A program made the translations under genes and the position numbers. Shown here in pieces: positions 34,074-45,789 of a stretch of 64,000 bases of DNA (its first letter is position 1; every line of letters begins with the position of its first letter). The notes beneath the pieces were generated by a model that saw only the letters and a program-made list of their open reading frames with translations, did no database searches and was not told the DNA's origin. The stretch lies in contig JBAWUJ010000077.1 in NCBI GenBank assembly GCA_037176705.1, forward strand, positions 124,001 through 188,000, given 5' to 3'. The DNA comes from Molossus alvarezi. Lineage: Eukaryota > Chordata > Mammalia > Chiroptera > Molossidae.

Positions 34074-34966
34074 ATGATGAAACACAGAAACAAAAGCAAA
34101 ATGAAAGAACAAGAGACCTCTACTGAAGAGGAGATAAAAGAACTTCAGTTAAGCAAGTAAACAGAGCTAGAACTCAGAGGTGGATCTTGAGGAAGTTCAA
34201 CAGCATGTGTAAAGACATGAGCACCATGAGTGAAAACATAGAAATGTTGAAATCAAATAGTGGAAATTAAAAACCACCAAGAAGAAATGAAGAATGACAT
34301 ATCAGAAATAAAGAACACACTGGAAGGTCTACATGGCAGAGTAGAGGAAACTGAGGACCGGATCAATGAATTAGAAGATAGGTTAGAAAAAAATCAACCA
34401 ATCAGAAAACCAAAAGGAAAAAACAATTAAAAAACAGGAAGATAATTTAAGAGAACGGTGGGAACAGGAAACATAATACATTCACATCATAGGAGTACCT
34501 GAAGAGGAAAATGAGCAAGGATTAGAGAATATATTTGGAGAAATAGTGACAGAAAACTTCCCTAATTTGGTGAAAAAAAAGGCATTCAAGTTCAAGAAGC
34601 ATAGAGAGCCCCACGTAAGAAGAACCCAAACAAGCCCACACCAACACATATACTAATCAAAATGCCAAAAATTAAAGACAAGGAGAGAATCCTAAAGGCA
34701 CGAAGAGATACCAACAGGTTACATACAACAAAATCCCCATAAGGCTTTTAGCTGACTTCTCAACAGAAACACTACAGGCCAGAAGGAAATGGCATGAGGT
34801 AATCAAGGTCATGAAAAACAAGGATCTGAATCAAAGACTACTCTACCCAGAAAGGCTATCATTCAAAATACAAGGTCAAATAAAGAGCTTCCCAGACAAA
34901 AAAAGGCTAAAGGAATATATAAGCACTACACCAGCATTGCAAGAAATGTTAAAAGGACTACTGTAA
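34074..34966 (+). pseudogene. L1 ORF1 of piece n, broken
   Basis: The ATG at 34074 starts the L1 RNA-binding protein. An early stop lies at about 34158 (the codon after SK, where other copies read Leu). Frameshifts follow in the coiled coil and near 34575. The C-terminal domain blocks (EVIKVMKNKDLN, LLYPERLSF) are readable near 34795-34870. It ends at the usual TAA (34964-34966). Confidence 0.8.
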
Positions 34967-35011
34967 TCAGTAGAAGAAATAGGAAGAAAAATATAACCAC
35001 ACTAAACAAAA

Positions 35012-36690
35012 ATGGCAAAAAACAAGTACATATCAATAATCACCTTAAATGTAAATGGACTGAATGCTCCGATAAAGAGACACAGAGTAGGTGATTGGAT
35101 AAGAAAGCATGTCTCATCTATATGTTGTTTACAAGAGTCCCACCTCACAACAAAAGACTCACATAGGTTGAAATAAAGAGATGAAAAAAAATCTTCCAAG
35201 CAAACGGAAAGAAAAAAAAAAAAGCTTGGTATCAATACTCATAACTTATAAAATAGATTTCAAAATGAAGGCCATAACTACAGACAAAGAAGGCCACTAC
35301 ATAATATTGAAAGGATCTATCCAATAGGAAGATATAACCTTAATGAACATATATGCACCCAGGATACAAGCATCAAAATATATTAAACATCTTCTGGAGG
35401 ACTTCAAAGGAGAAATCGATAGCAATACAATCATAGCAGGGGACTTCAACACCCCGCTCACATCACTGGATAGATCCTCTAGACAAAAAATTAGCCAGGT
35501 AAAGAGACTCTAAATGAAATACTAGACCAAATGGATTTAATAGATATCTACAGCGAATTACACCCCATAACTACAGAATTCACATTCTTCTCATGTGCAC
35601 ATGGGATATTCTCAAAGAGAGACAATATGTTAGGACACAAAATAAGCCTCTATAAGTTCAAGAAGACTGAAATCATATCAAGCATCTTCTCAGATCACAA
35701 TGGCATGAAACTAGAAATCAATTTCAACAAGAACATGCGAAGACATTTGAACAAATGGAAGATAAATAGCATGTTATTAAACAATGAATGTGTTACTAAA
35801 AAGATCAAGGAAGACATTAAAAACTTCCTGGAAACCAATGAAAATGAAGACACAACAACACAAAATCTATGGAATGCAGCAAAATTAGTTTTGAGGGGGA
35901 AGATCATAGCACTACAGGCCTACCTCAAAAAACAAGAAAAATCTCTAATAGTTTATCTAATCTCACAATTTAAAGAACTAGAGAGCAAACAAAAAGAAAA
36001 CCCCAGAGAAAGTAGAAGGTAGGAGATAGTAAAGATCAGAGCAGAAATAAACAACATAGAGTCCAAAAAAAAAAAAAAAAAAAAAACAATTCAAAGGGTC
36101 TATGAAACAAAGAGCTGGTTTTTCTAAACAATAAACAAGATTGATAAACACTTAGCTAGACCCACCAAGAAACAAAGAGAGAGAACCCAAATACACAAAA
36201 TCAGAAATAAAAGAGGAGAAGTAACAACTGACACCACAGAAATACAAAAGATTGTTAACAACTACTATTAAAAATCATATGCAACAAATTTGACAATCAT
36301 ATGACAATCTAAGCAAAATGGACAAATTTCTAGAAACACATAGTCTCCAAAAACTGGACCGAGAAGAGATAGAAAATTTGAACAGACCAATCACAACAAA
36401 AAAAAATGAAGATGTAATTAAGACTCTCCCAGCAAAGAAAAGCTCAGGCTTGGACAGCTTCACGGGGGAGTTTTACTGAACATTCAAATAACACCCATTC
36501 TTCTCAAACTATTTCAAAAAATCCAAGAAGACACAACACTTCCGAATACACTTTCTGAGGCCAGCATAATGGTAATTTCCAAACCAGATAAAGAAACTAC
36601 AAACAAAAAAAAAACCTACAGGGCAATATCCCTGATTATCACAGATGCCAAAATTCTTAACAAAATATTAGCAAATGAAATCCACCAATA
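35012..36690 (+). pseudogene. L1 ORF2 of piece n, truncated
   Basis: The ATG at 35012 opens the EN domain. The GDFNTPLTSLD region lies near 35440-35475. The longest clean frame is 35531-36022 ([43 protein letters not shown]), which keeps the SDH motif. A 24-base A-run at about 36067-36087 and later shifts break the linker. The frame ends at the GC-rich junction before the RT palm, so no FADD motif is present. Confidence 0.82.
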
Positions 36691-37550
36691 TGTCAAACAC
36701 CCAAGTGAGATCCTGAGGCCACTTCACCAGCTTTGGACTCCACCAGCCTGCCCTTTGTGAGTACCCACAGGAGATGCCCAGGGAGGGGCCGGTGGCAAGG
36801 CTGGAGAAGCTGGTGACACCAGAGTGGTGGCAGGCATCGCGGAGGGGCTGGGGACACATGGGTGGAGGCAGAAGAAATGGTTGGGCTGGGGACACGCGAG
36901 GTGGAGGCAGGGAGTGCAGAGTGGCTGGTGACACCAGTGGGGCAGGCGGGTCGAAGGGGCTGGTTTCACTGGAATGGGGCAGGTAAGGCAGAGGGGGTTT
37001 GAGGAGTGCAAGGGGGGGAGGAGGGAGTGGCCATGGTGGCAGGCCACTGGGATTCTACCTGAGGTGGAGAGCACGGTGCTGGCGAAGGAGAGTATGGAGG
37101 TGAAGTCCAGGTTTCAGTGGCCTGAGGCGTTGCTGAGCACTGACACACCCTGGCTGCTGCCTTCAGCACCTGGCCCAGGACCTGCTGGAGCTGTGGCTCA
37201 GACAGGCACTCACGGTCCGGGAGGTTCCGCTTCAGATTGTGCAGCTCCTGGCACAGCAGGTCCTCACAGGGCAACACCACTGATGGGAGACCACGATGCT
37301 GAAGTCCAGGCCAAGTAAGTAGCCAAGCACCAGAAAGCCAAAGCACAGGTGAAGCGGGGCCACCCCACCAAATGCAGACACAAAATGCCATCAGGGGACC
37401 TCAGCATCTTCCCGCACCAGACACTGAGTAGAGCCTGCCAAGTAGCTAGCTTGCCCCCTGTCTCCAATCCCGCCCTGGGTCACTGTGCCTGTCTATGTCC
37501 TCGCCCCTACCTACACCCCGCCTCATCTCCCATGCCCCTTCAGCCAAAAT
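36691..37550. repeat. GC-rich composite block, copy 3
   Basis: Same junction and order as 27281-28190. A tandem GGCTGGTGACACC part (36691-37000) is followed by a non-tandem part. On the minus strand, 36966-37391 is open for 141 codons and includes CEDLLCQELHNLKRNLP and LSEPQLQQVLGQVLKAAARV, which looks more like real protein than the tandem part, but I cannot name a family. Copy 2 has lost part of this frame. It may be an exon of an unknown host gene captured in the repeat mosaic. Confidence 0.75.
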
Positions 37551-39301
37551 AGAATGTGAAATAAAAAGCATTCCATGCAAATAAAAACCAAAAACAAATA
37601 AGCAACAAAAGCCAAGGGAACGTATTAGCACCAATCCAGCACTCCAAGAAATGCCAAAAGAACTGCTGTAATAAGCAGAAGAAATAGGAAGAGAAACATA
37701 ACCATAATAAATAAAGATGGCAATAAACAAGCACACACCAATAATAACCTTAAAAGTAAATTGATTAAACACTCTGATCAAAAGACACAGAGACACTGAA
37801 TGGATAAGGAAGCATGACTCATATATATGTTGTTTACAATCGATCCAACTCACAAAAAAGACTAACATAGTTTGTAAGTGAAAGGCTGGAATTTTCCAAG
37901 CAAGCTGAAAACAAAAACAAACAAACAAAAAAACCTGGGGTAGCAATACTTATATTTGATAAAATATACTTCAACTGGAGACAAGGAAGAACACTACATA
38001 ACATTAAAAGATCTATCCAACAGAAACAGGAGAATATAACCTTAGTAAACATATATGCAACCAACAAAGGAGTACAGATACTTTGTAAAACTTCTGGAGG
38101 ACTTCAAAGAAGAAATAAAATGCAACACAATTATAGCAGGAGACTTCAACGCCCCGCTGACATCACTGAAGTAATCATCTAGACAAAAATTTAACAATGA
38201 ATCAGAGACTTTAAATTATGTACGCGATCAAATGGATTTAATAAATATCTACATAGAATTACACCACAAAACTGCTTAATTCACATTCTTCTCAAGTGCA
38301 CAGGGGACATCCTCAAAGACAGACCACACGTTAAAACACAAAGTAAGTCTCTACAAGTTCAAGAACATTGAAAAAACAAATAGAGCATCTTCTCAGATCA
38401 CAATGGCATAAAAGTAGCAGTTAATTACAATGAAAACACTCCAACACAAGCAGGCTAAATAGTATGTTATTAAACAATGAATGGGTTACCAAGGAGATCA
38501 AGGAAGACACTTAAAACTTCCTGGACACCTCCCTGACTGGTTTGAATCCTCAGTTAGAATATTGGCCTGTGGACCAGAGAGACCTGGGTTTGGTTCCCGC
38601 TAAGGGCATGTGCTTCAGTTGTATTTAGTCTTCAACTTTATCTGGGGTCATGTGCATGGCAACCAGTCAATAATTCTCTCTCACATCGATGTTTTTTTTT
38701 TTTTTTTCTCTCTCTCTTTATTTCTCTCTTCCTCCTACTCTATCTGAAAATAAATGCAAAATTGTCCTCAGGTGAGGATACAAAAAAAAATAAAGAAAAA
38801 ATTCTTGGAGAAAAATGACAATAAAAATACAACACAAAATCTGTGGGATGCAGCAAAAGGAGTCCTGAGAAGACAGTTCATAGCACTACAGGTCTAGTTC
38901 CAAAATCAGAAAATTTCTAATTGATTATCTAACCCTACAAGTTAAAGAAATCGAATGTAAAAAAAAAAAAAAAATCCAGAGCAAGTAGAAGTAAATAAAT
39001 AGAAAAAGTCAGAGTGAAAATAAATGACATAGAAACTAAAAATCAATTCAAAAGATCAATGAAACAAAGAGCTAGTTCTTTAAAAAAATAAACAAGATTG
39101 ATGGACCCTTAGCCAGACTCACCAAAAAACAAAGAGAAAGGATCCAAATAAACAAAATCAGATAAAAAAGAGAAGTATCAACTGACACCACAGAAATACA
39201 GGATTGTTTTAAAATGCTATGAACAATTATATGCCAACAAATTGGTCGATATAGGAGAAACTGACAAATTTCTAGAATCATAGAGTCTCCCAAATCTGAA
39301 C
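37551..39301 (+). mobile_element. LINE-1 fragment with nested SINE (piece o)
   Basis: Begins in the last codons of ORF1 (GAATGTGAAATAAAAAGCAT), with ORF2 from about 37718 (AGATGGCAATAAAC). It holds the paralogous SINE at 38528-38800 and stops at about 39301 in the first RT codons (KFLESWSLPNLN-type). There it is fused to the final bases of an L1 3' end (TTATAACAAAAATAAATTG). It is paralogous to 28191-29930. Confidence 0.83.
38528..38800 (+). mobile_element. Bat tRNA-derived SINE inside L1 (third paralogous copy)
   Basis: Head CCTCCCTGACTGGTTTGAAT, GACCTGGGTTTGGTTCCCGC (B-box-like), body with TTAGTCTTCAACTTTATCTG, a run of T in the CT-rich body at 38691-38707, end CCTCAGGTGAGGATAC and A-rich tail. 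Target-site duplications are decayed (ACTTCCTGGACAC / ATTCTTGGAGAAA). It shares its position with the copies at 8964 and 29187. Confidence 0.83.
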
Positions 39302-39660
39302 ATTTATAACAAAAATAAATTGAAAAGGAAATTATTTTTAAAAATGTATAAGATGAGAATAAATGGAAAGGGCAATAAGGTCAAACAGAGCAGATAGAAT
39401 GGTTAAGTAATCAGGAAAGGTGAAGTATATGTTAGAATCTTCATCACACTGTATCCCATTTTTCACTTCATAGCTTTTGTCACAATCTGATATGATTTTT
39501 GTTAACTGCCTGTTTCTCCCCCACTAGAAAGCAAGCTCCATTTGAGTGGACATTTTTGTCTGTTTTGTTCTCTGTTACATCCCCAACACCTGGTATATAG
39601 TCAGCAGTCATTTTTGTTCTATGAGTGAATAAAGCAGGTATCTTAAGAGTTAGGAAAAGA
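39302..39660 (+). mobile_element. L2-containing spacer, copy 2
   Basis: After about 40 bp of L1 3' terminal sequence comes the same L2 3' end as in copy 1, with CACTAG at 39532, 6,421 bp from its equivalent in copy 1. The next L1 5' end follows (TTCCAAAATGGTGGCAGAG). Confidence 0.87.
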
Positions 39661-40427
39661 GATTCCAAAATGGTGGCAGAGTGAATGAAAGATACACAAA
39701 CCATTTTCCAGGAGAAACGGATTACAATAAAAATAAAGACAAATCATCAGGAAAATGCAACAGAAAAGCAGCTTGAAGGATCACATAACCAGAGACACTG
39801 ACTCAATTCTGGTAGGTTTACGAGAATGCAAGAGGGGGGCTGGAGCTCACAGTTTTCAGAGGCCTTAGCTGGAAGCAGCAGCATCAGTTGTGAGTAGTGC
39901 CCTCAGGTTAAACTTCCAGGCGGCTCCACAGCCAAGATCCAAGACAGAGGCTAAAAAAGCCACAACCACTTAACTTGGGCTTTGGCAGAGGGAGGGCAGA
40001 ATGGACTGGAACTGTGCGGGGTCACTCAGATTTGGAGGACACTCAGAGCTTTTGATGAGTTGCAGCCACACCCTCGGAGACTCAACCCAACCATGTGACC
40101 ATTGAAATTCTAATTGAGGCCCATTAACAACCAGCATTTGTCCCACCCTTGGGAAATCCTCTTCTTCTGAACACCTTGAGTAAGTTTTTCATTCAACTGA
40201 GAAGCCAAGGCTCTCAGGTAGCTGCTACTGATAGCCTCCAGGCAAAAAGATAGAGGATAACTGTACAATTCCCTAGGTTACTTTAACCAGGAAAGTAAGA
40301 CTTGACAGTGTTGTGTAACATGGCCCTCCCTGGCTCATCGAAACCGAGGAGAGGGAGCCACAAACAGCAGAATACCAACACTCACAAAGAAATTTTGCAG
40401 GATCCAACGCCCAGTGTGAAAGCCAAA

Positions 40428-41340
40428 ATGTGAAACACAGAAATAAAAGTCAAATGAAAGAACAAGAGACCTCTACCTAAGAGAAGATAAATGAGCAGCA
40501 GTTAATCAAGTTAACAGAACTAGAATTCAGAGCCATAATGATGAGTAAGCTCAACAGCATGGATAAAGACATTAGCAACATCAGTAAAGACATAGATATG
40601 TTGAAAATCGAGCAATTGGAAATAAAAAACCACCAAGAAGAAATAAAGAATGACATATTTCTGGAATGACATCTCAGAAATAAAGAACACATTGGAAGGT
40701 CTAAATAGCAGAGTAGAGGAAGCTGAAGACTAGATTAGTAGAAAAAAATCAACCAATCAGAAAACCAAAAGGAAAAAAAACAATTAAAAAACAGGAAGAC
40801 AGCTTAAGAGAACTGAGGGACAACTGGAAATGTAATAACATTCACATCATAGGAGTATCCAAAGAAGAAGAAAATGAGCAAGGGTTAGAGAATATACTTG
40901 AAGAAATAGCAAGAGAAAACTTCCCTAGTTTGGTGAAGAAAGAAGGCATTCAAGTTCAAGAAGCATAGAGAGCCCCAAGCAAGAAGAACCAAAACGGGCC
41001 CACACCAAGACACATAGTAATTAAAAATGCCAAAAACTAAAGACAAAGAGACAATCCTAAAAGCAGCAAGAAATAAGCAACAGGTTACCTACAAAGGAAA
41101 CCCCATAAGTCTCTCAGCTAACTTCTCAACAGAAACATTACAGGCCAGAAGAGAATGGCATGAGGTAATCAAGGTCATGAAAAACACGGATCTGAATCCA
41201 AGACTACTCTACCCAGCAAGGCTATAATTCAAAACACAAGGTCAATAAAAGAGCTTCCCTGACAAAAAAAAAAAGGCTAAGGGAATACATTAGCACCAAA
41301 CCAGCACTGCAAGAAATGTTAAAAGAACTGCTGTCATTAG
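40428..41340 (+). pseudogene. L1 ORF1 of piece p, broken at its start
   Basis: The normal start position (40428-40430) is ATG followed at once by TGA, a one-base loss relative to the ATGGTGAAACAC of other copies. Further shifts include a small duplication around 40655-40680 (AATGACAT). The C-terminal part 41027-41227 is open and keeps ILKAARNKQQVTYKGNP and TLQARREWHEVIKVMK. It encodes no complete ORF1p. Confidence 0.83.
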
Positions 41341-41380
41341 CAGGAGAAATAGGAAGAAAATATAACCACACTAAACAAAA

Positions 41381-44300
41381 ATGGCAATAAATAAATACAT
41401 ATCAATAATCCCCCTAAATGTAAATAGATTGAATGCTCTGATAAAAAGACACAAAGTAGCTGATTGGATAACAAAGCATGACTCATCTATATGTTGTTTA
41501 CAAGAGACCCACCTCACAACAAAAGACTCACATAGGTTGAAAGTGAACAAATGGAAAAAAAATCTTCCAAGCAAATGGAAAGGGAAAAAAAGCTCGGGTA
41601 ACAATACTTATATCTGATAAAATAGATTTCAAAATGAAGACCATAACTAGAGACAAAGAAGGCCAATACATAATATTGAAAGGATCTACCCAACAAGAAG
41701 ATATAACCTTGATAAATATATGCACCCAACATAGGAGCAGCAAAATATATTAAAAATTCTGGAAGACTTCAAATGAGAAATCGACAGCAATACAATCATA
41801 GCAGGAGACTTCAACACAACACTGACATCACTATATAGAACCCCTGGACAAACAATTAGCAAGGAAACAGAGACTCTAAATGAATACTAGATCAAATGGG
41901 TTTAATAGATATCTGCAGAGAATTCCACCCAATAACTACAAAACTGACATTCTTCTCAAGTGCACATGAAACATTCTCAAAGACAGACCACATGTTAGAA
42001 CACAAATTAAGTCTCTGAAGAGACTAAATGCAAGAAGAGTGAAATCATATCAAGCATCTTCTCAGATCACAATGGCATGAAAATAGAAATCAATTCCAAG
42101 AAGAACATACAAAGACATCTAAACACATGGAAGCTAAATAGCATGTTATTAAACAATGAAGAGGTCAAGGAGGAGATCAAGGAAGAAATTAAAAACTTTG
42201 TGGAATCCAATGAAAATGAACAAGCAACAACACAGAACCTATGGGATACTGCAAAAGCAGTTCTGAGAGGGATGTTCATAGCACTACAGGCCTATAGCAA
42301 GAAGCAAGAAAAATCTCTAATATACTATCTAAACTCACAACTTGAAGAATTAGAAAGGAAAAAAATAACAACAACCCTAGGGCAAGTAAAAGAGAAAAAA
42401 AATAACAAAGATCAGAGCAGATAAATAACATAGAGACCAAAAAAAAAAAAAAAAATTCAAAGGATCAATAAAACCAAGAGCTGGTTTTTAGAAAAGATAA
42501 AAAATATTGATGGACCCTGAGCTAGACTAACCAAGAAACAAAGAGAGAGAATTCAAATACACAAAATCAGAAAGGAAAGAGGAGAAGTAACAACTGATAC
42601 CACAGAAGTGGTATCAGTAACAACTGAAATACAGAAGATTGTTAAAAACTGCTATGAAAAATTATATGGCAATCAATTCAACAATCTAACCAAAATGGAC
42701 AAATTCCTAGAAACACATAGTCTTCCAAAACTGGACCAGGAGGAGATAGAAAACTTGTACAGACCAATAACAAGAAAAGAAATTGAATATATAATCAAGA
42801 TTCTCCCAGCAAACAACAGCCCAGGACCAGATGGCTTCACAGGGCAGTTTTACTGAACATCAAAAAAGAACTAACACCCATTCTTCTTAAATTATTTCAA
42901 AAAATTCAAGAAGAAGGAGGGCTTGCAAACTCATTTTATGAGGTCAGCATAATTCTAATTCCAAAATCAGTAAAATAAATTACAAAGAAAGAAAACTACA
43001 GGCCAATATCCCTGAAGAACATAGACGAGAAAATACTGAACAGAATACAAGCAAATCAGATCCAGTAACATATCAAAATAATTATTCACCATGACCAAAT
43101 GGAATTCATCCCAAGGATGCTAGGCTGGTACAATATTGGCAAATCTAATAATGTGATACACCACATAAACAAAATGAAGAATAAAATCCACATGATCATA
43201 TCAATAGATGCCAAGAAAGCTTTTGACAAAATCCAGCATCCATTTTTGATAGAAACGCTCAGCAGTGTGGGAATAGAGGGATCATACCTAAACATAATAA
43301 AGACCATATATGAAGACCTACAACCAACATCATACTCAATGGGCAGAAACTAAAAGCATTTCCCTTAAGAACAGGAACAAGAAAGGGATGCCTAGTTTTG
43401 CCATTCTTATTGAACATAGTAGTGGATGTCTTAGCCACAGCAATCAGACAGGAAGAAAAAATAAAAGGCATCCAAATTGGAAAGGAGAAAGTGAAACTAT
43501 CATTATTTGCAGATGACTTGATACAATACATAGAAAACCCCAAAGACTCCATCAAAAGTTTACTAGACTTAATAAATAAATTTGGCAAAGTAGCGCGATA
43601 CAAAATTAATGTCAAGAAATCGATCGCTTTTTTATACACCAAAGATAAACTCACAGAAAGAGACACAAAAATAACAATTCCCTTTACCATTGTGGCAAAA
43701 AACAAAAACAAAAAACCTTAAGATACATAGGAATAAACTTAACCAAAGAGGTAAAGGACCTATGCACAGAAAACTAAAGGTCATTGAAAAAGGAAATAGA
43801 GGAAGATATAAAAATGTGAAAGCACTTACCTTGTCCATGGACTGGAAGAATTAACATCTTTAAATGTCCATACTAACCAAAGCAATTTGTAGATTTAATG
43901 CAATCCTCATCAAAATACCAAAGGCATACTTCACAGAATTAGAACAAATACTTCAAAAGTTCATATGGAACAAAAAAAGGCTCCAGATAGCCTCAGTTAT
44001 GGAGGGATTACATTACCAATTTCAGGTTATACTACAAAGACACTATAATCAATACAGCCTGGTACTGGCAAAAGAACAGGCATAAAAACCAGTGGAACAG
44101 AACAGAGAACCCAGAAATGGACCCAAGGCAATATGCTCAATTAATATATGACAAAGGTGGCAAGAGCATACAGTGGAGTAAAAACAGCCTTTTTAATAAA
44201 TGGTGCTGGGAAAATTAGACAGCTACATGCAAATAAATGAAATTAGATCGTCAACTTACACCATACACAAGAATAAATACAAAATAAATGAAAGACTTAA

Positions 44301-45218
44301 ATGTGACTCATGAATCCATAAAAATCCTACAAGAAACTGTAGGTCACAAAATTGTAGACATCACACACAGCAGAATTTTCACTGATACATCACCTAAGGC
44401 AACAGAAACAAAGGAGAAAATGAACACATGAGACTACATCAAATTCAAAAGCTTCTGCACAGCAAAAGATACAATCATCAAAATGGAAAGGCTACCCACT
44501 GTATGGGAGAGCATAATTTCAAATGATATATCAGATAAGGGGTTAATTTCCAATACATATAGAGTGTTCATACAACTCCACAAAAGGAAGACAACAAACC
44601 CAATTAGAAAATAGGCAGAGGAACTAAATAGACACCTCTCCAAACAGGACATATAAATGGCTAAGAAACATTTGAAGAAATGCTCAACATCACTAATCAT
44701 CAGAGAGATGCAAATTAAAACAACAATGAGGTATCACCTCACACCTGTCAGAATGGCCACCATCCACAAATCATCAAACAGCAAGTGTTGGCGAGGGTGT
44801 GGAGAAGAGGGGACTCTAGTAGAGTGGCAGTGGAAATGCAGAGTGGTGTAGCCACTATGGAAAAGAATATGGGGTTAAAATTAGATATTGAACTGCCATT
44901 TCATCCCGTGATCCCACTTCCAGGATTATACCTTAAGAAGCCTTAAAAATCAATCATAAAGAATATATGTACCCCCATGTCCATAGCAGCACTATTTACA
45001 ATAGCTAAGAACTGGAAACAGCCAAAGTGTCCATCAGTAGACAAATGAATAAAAAACAGTGGTACATATACACAATGGAGTACTATACAGCTATAAGAAA
45101 GAAGAATCTCTTACCCTTTGAGATTACATGGAGAGACCTGGAAAGTATTATCCTAAGTGAAACAAGCCAAGCAGAGAAAGACAAATATCACATGATCTCA
45201 CTTATTTATGGAATATAA
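41381..45218 (+). pseudogene. L1 ORF2 of piece p, multiply broken
   Basis: The ATG at 41381 starts the EN (QETHLTTKDSHRLK intact; the usual LNVNGLN reads LNVNRLN). Frameshifts follow near 41615, 41720, 41775 and 41880. An in-frame SDH region precedes 42077-42424. RT stretches are 42608-42856 (NNSPGPDGFTGQFY), 43099-43353 ([15 protein letters not shown]) and 43398-43721, which contains [18 protein letters not shown], so the catalytic FADD is present. A local repeat of GTAACAACTGA/ATACCACAGAA sits at 42590-42630. The C-terminal domain ends at the normal stop (45216-45218). Confidence 0.87.
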
Positions 45219-45465
45219 TGAACATAACAGTCTGAGAAATTGGGTAGACCCAGAAACGTGAAAGTGAAGTACAGAGTGACAACCCTCAGAAGAGGGGGTG
45301 GTGGGTGGAGGAAGAGATAATGCACAGAACTTATATGCATTTATGCAAAACTGATGAACACAGACAACAAAGGCAGGTATGGGGTAAAGGGTATAGGGAG
45401 TAGGGTGGCAATGGGGAAAAAAAGGAGAAACATCTATAACAAAAACAAATTGTTAAAAAAATTTT

Positions 45466-45789
45466 TAAAAATGTATAGGATGAGAATAAATGGAAAGGGC
45501 AATAAGGTCAAACAGAGAAGAGAGAATGGTTAAGTAATCAGAAAATGTGAAGTATATGTTAGAAACTTCATCACACTGTATCCCGTTTTATGCTTCATAG
45601 CTTTTGGCACCATCTGATATGACTTTTGTTAACTGCCTGTTTCTCCCCCACTAGAATGCAAGCTCCATTTGAGCGGGAATTTTTGTCTGTTTTGTTCTCT
45701 GTTACATCTCCAATACCTGGTATATAGTCAGCAGTCATTTTGGTTCAATGAGTAAATAAACCAGGTACCTCAAGAGTTAGGAAAACAGA
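45466..45789 (+). mobile_element. L2-containing spacer, copy 3
   Basis: Third copy of the L2 3' end spacer (CACTAG at 45649, 6,117 bp from copy 2), again between an L1 3' end and an L1 5' end. It ends AGGAAAACAGATTCCAAAAT at the L1 start. Confidence 0.87.

Larger units (their letters stand above)
33244..36690 (+). mobile_element. LINE-1, 5' part (piece n)
   Basis: Starts at the natural 5' end (CAAAATGGTGGCAGAGTGAA), with a 5' UTR of about 830 bp, ORF1 from 34074 and ORF2 from 35012. It breaks at 36690 in the RT fingers, where the GC-rich composite starts. From about 36450 on, the sequence resembles the older L1 copies at 14000-14260, 27000-27270 and 50500-50770 more than the neighbouring element at 39661-45465, so the piece may be a recombinant between two L1 lineages. 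Confidence 0.87.
39661..45465 (+). mobile_element. Full-length but decayed LINE-1 (piece p)
   Basis: A complete L1 of about 5.8 kb: 5' UTR 39661-40427, ORF1 40428 to about 41340, ORF2 41381-45218, 3' UTR 45219 to about 45440 and a short A-rich tail. It is flanked on both sides by copies of the same L2 spacer, so its borders reflect tandem duplication and not a simple insertion. It is more decayed than the element at 1136, with many frameshifts in both ORFs. The 3' UTR is of the GAACATAACAGTCTGAG type. Confidence 0.9.
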
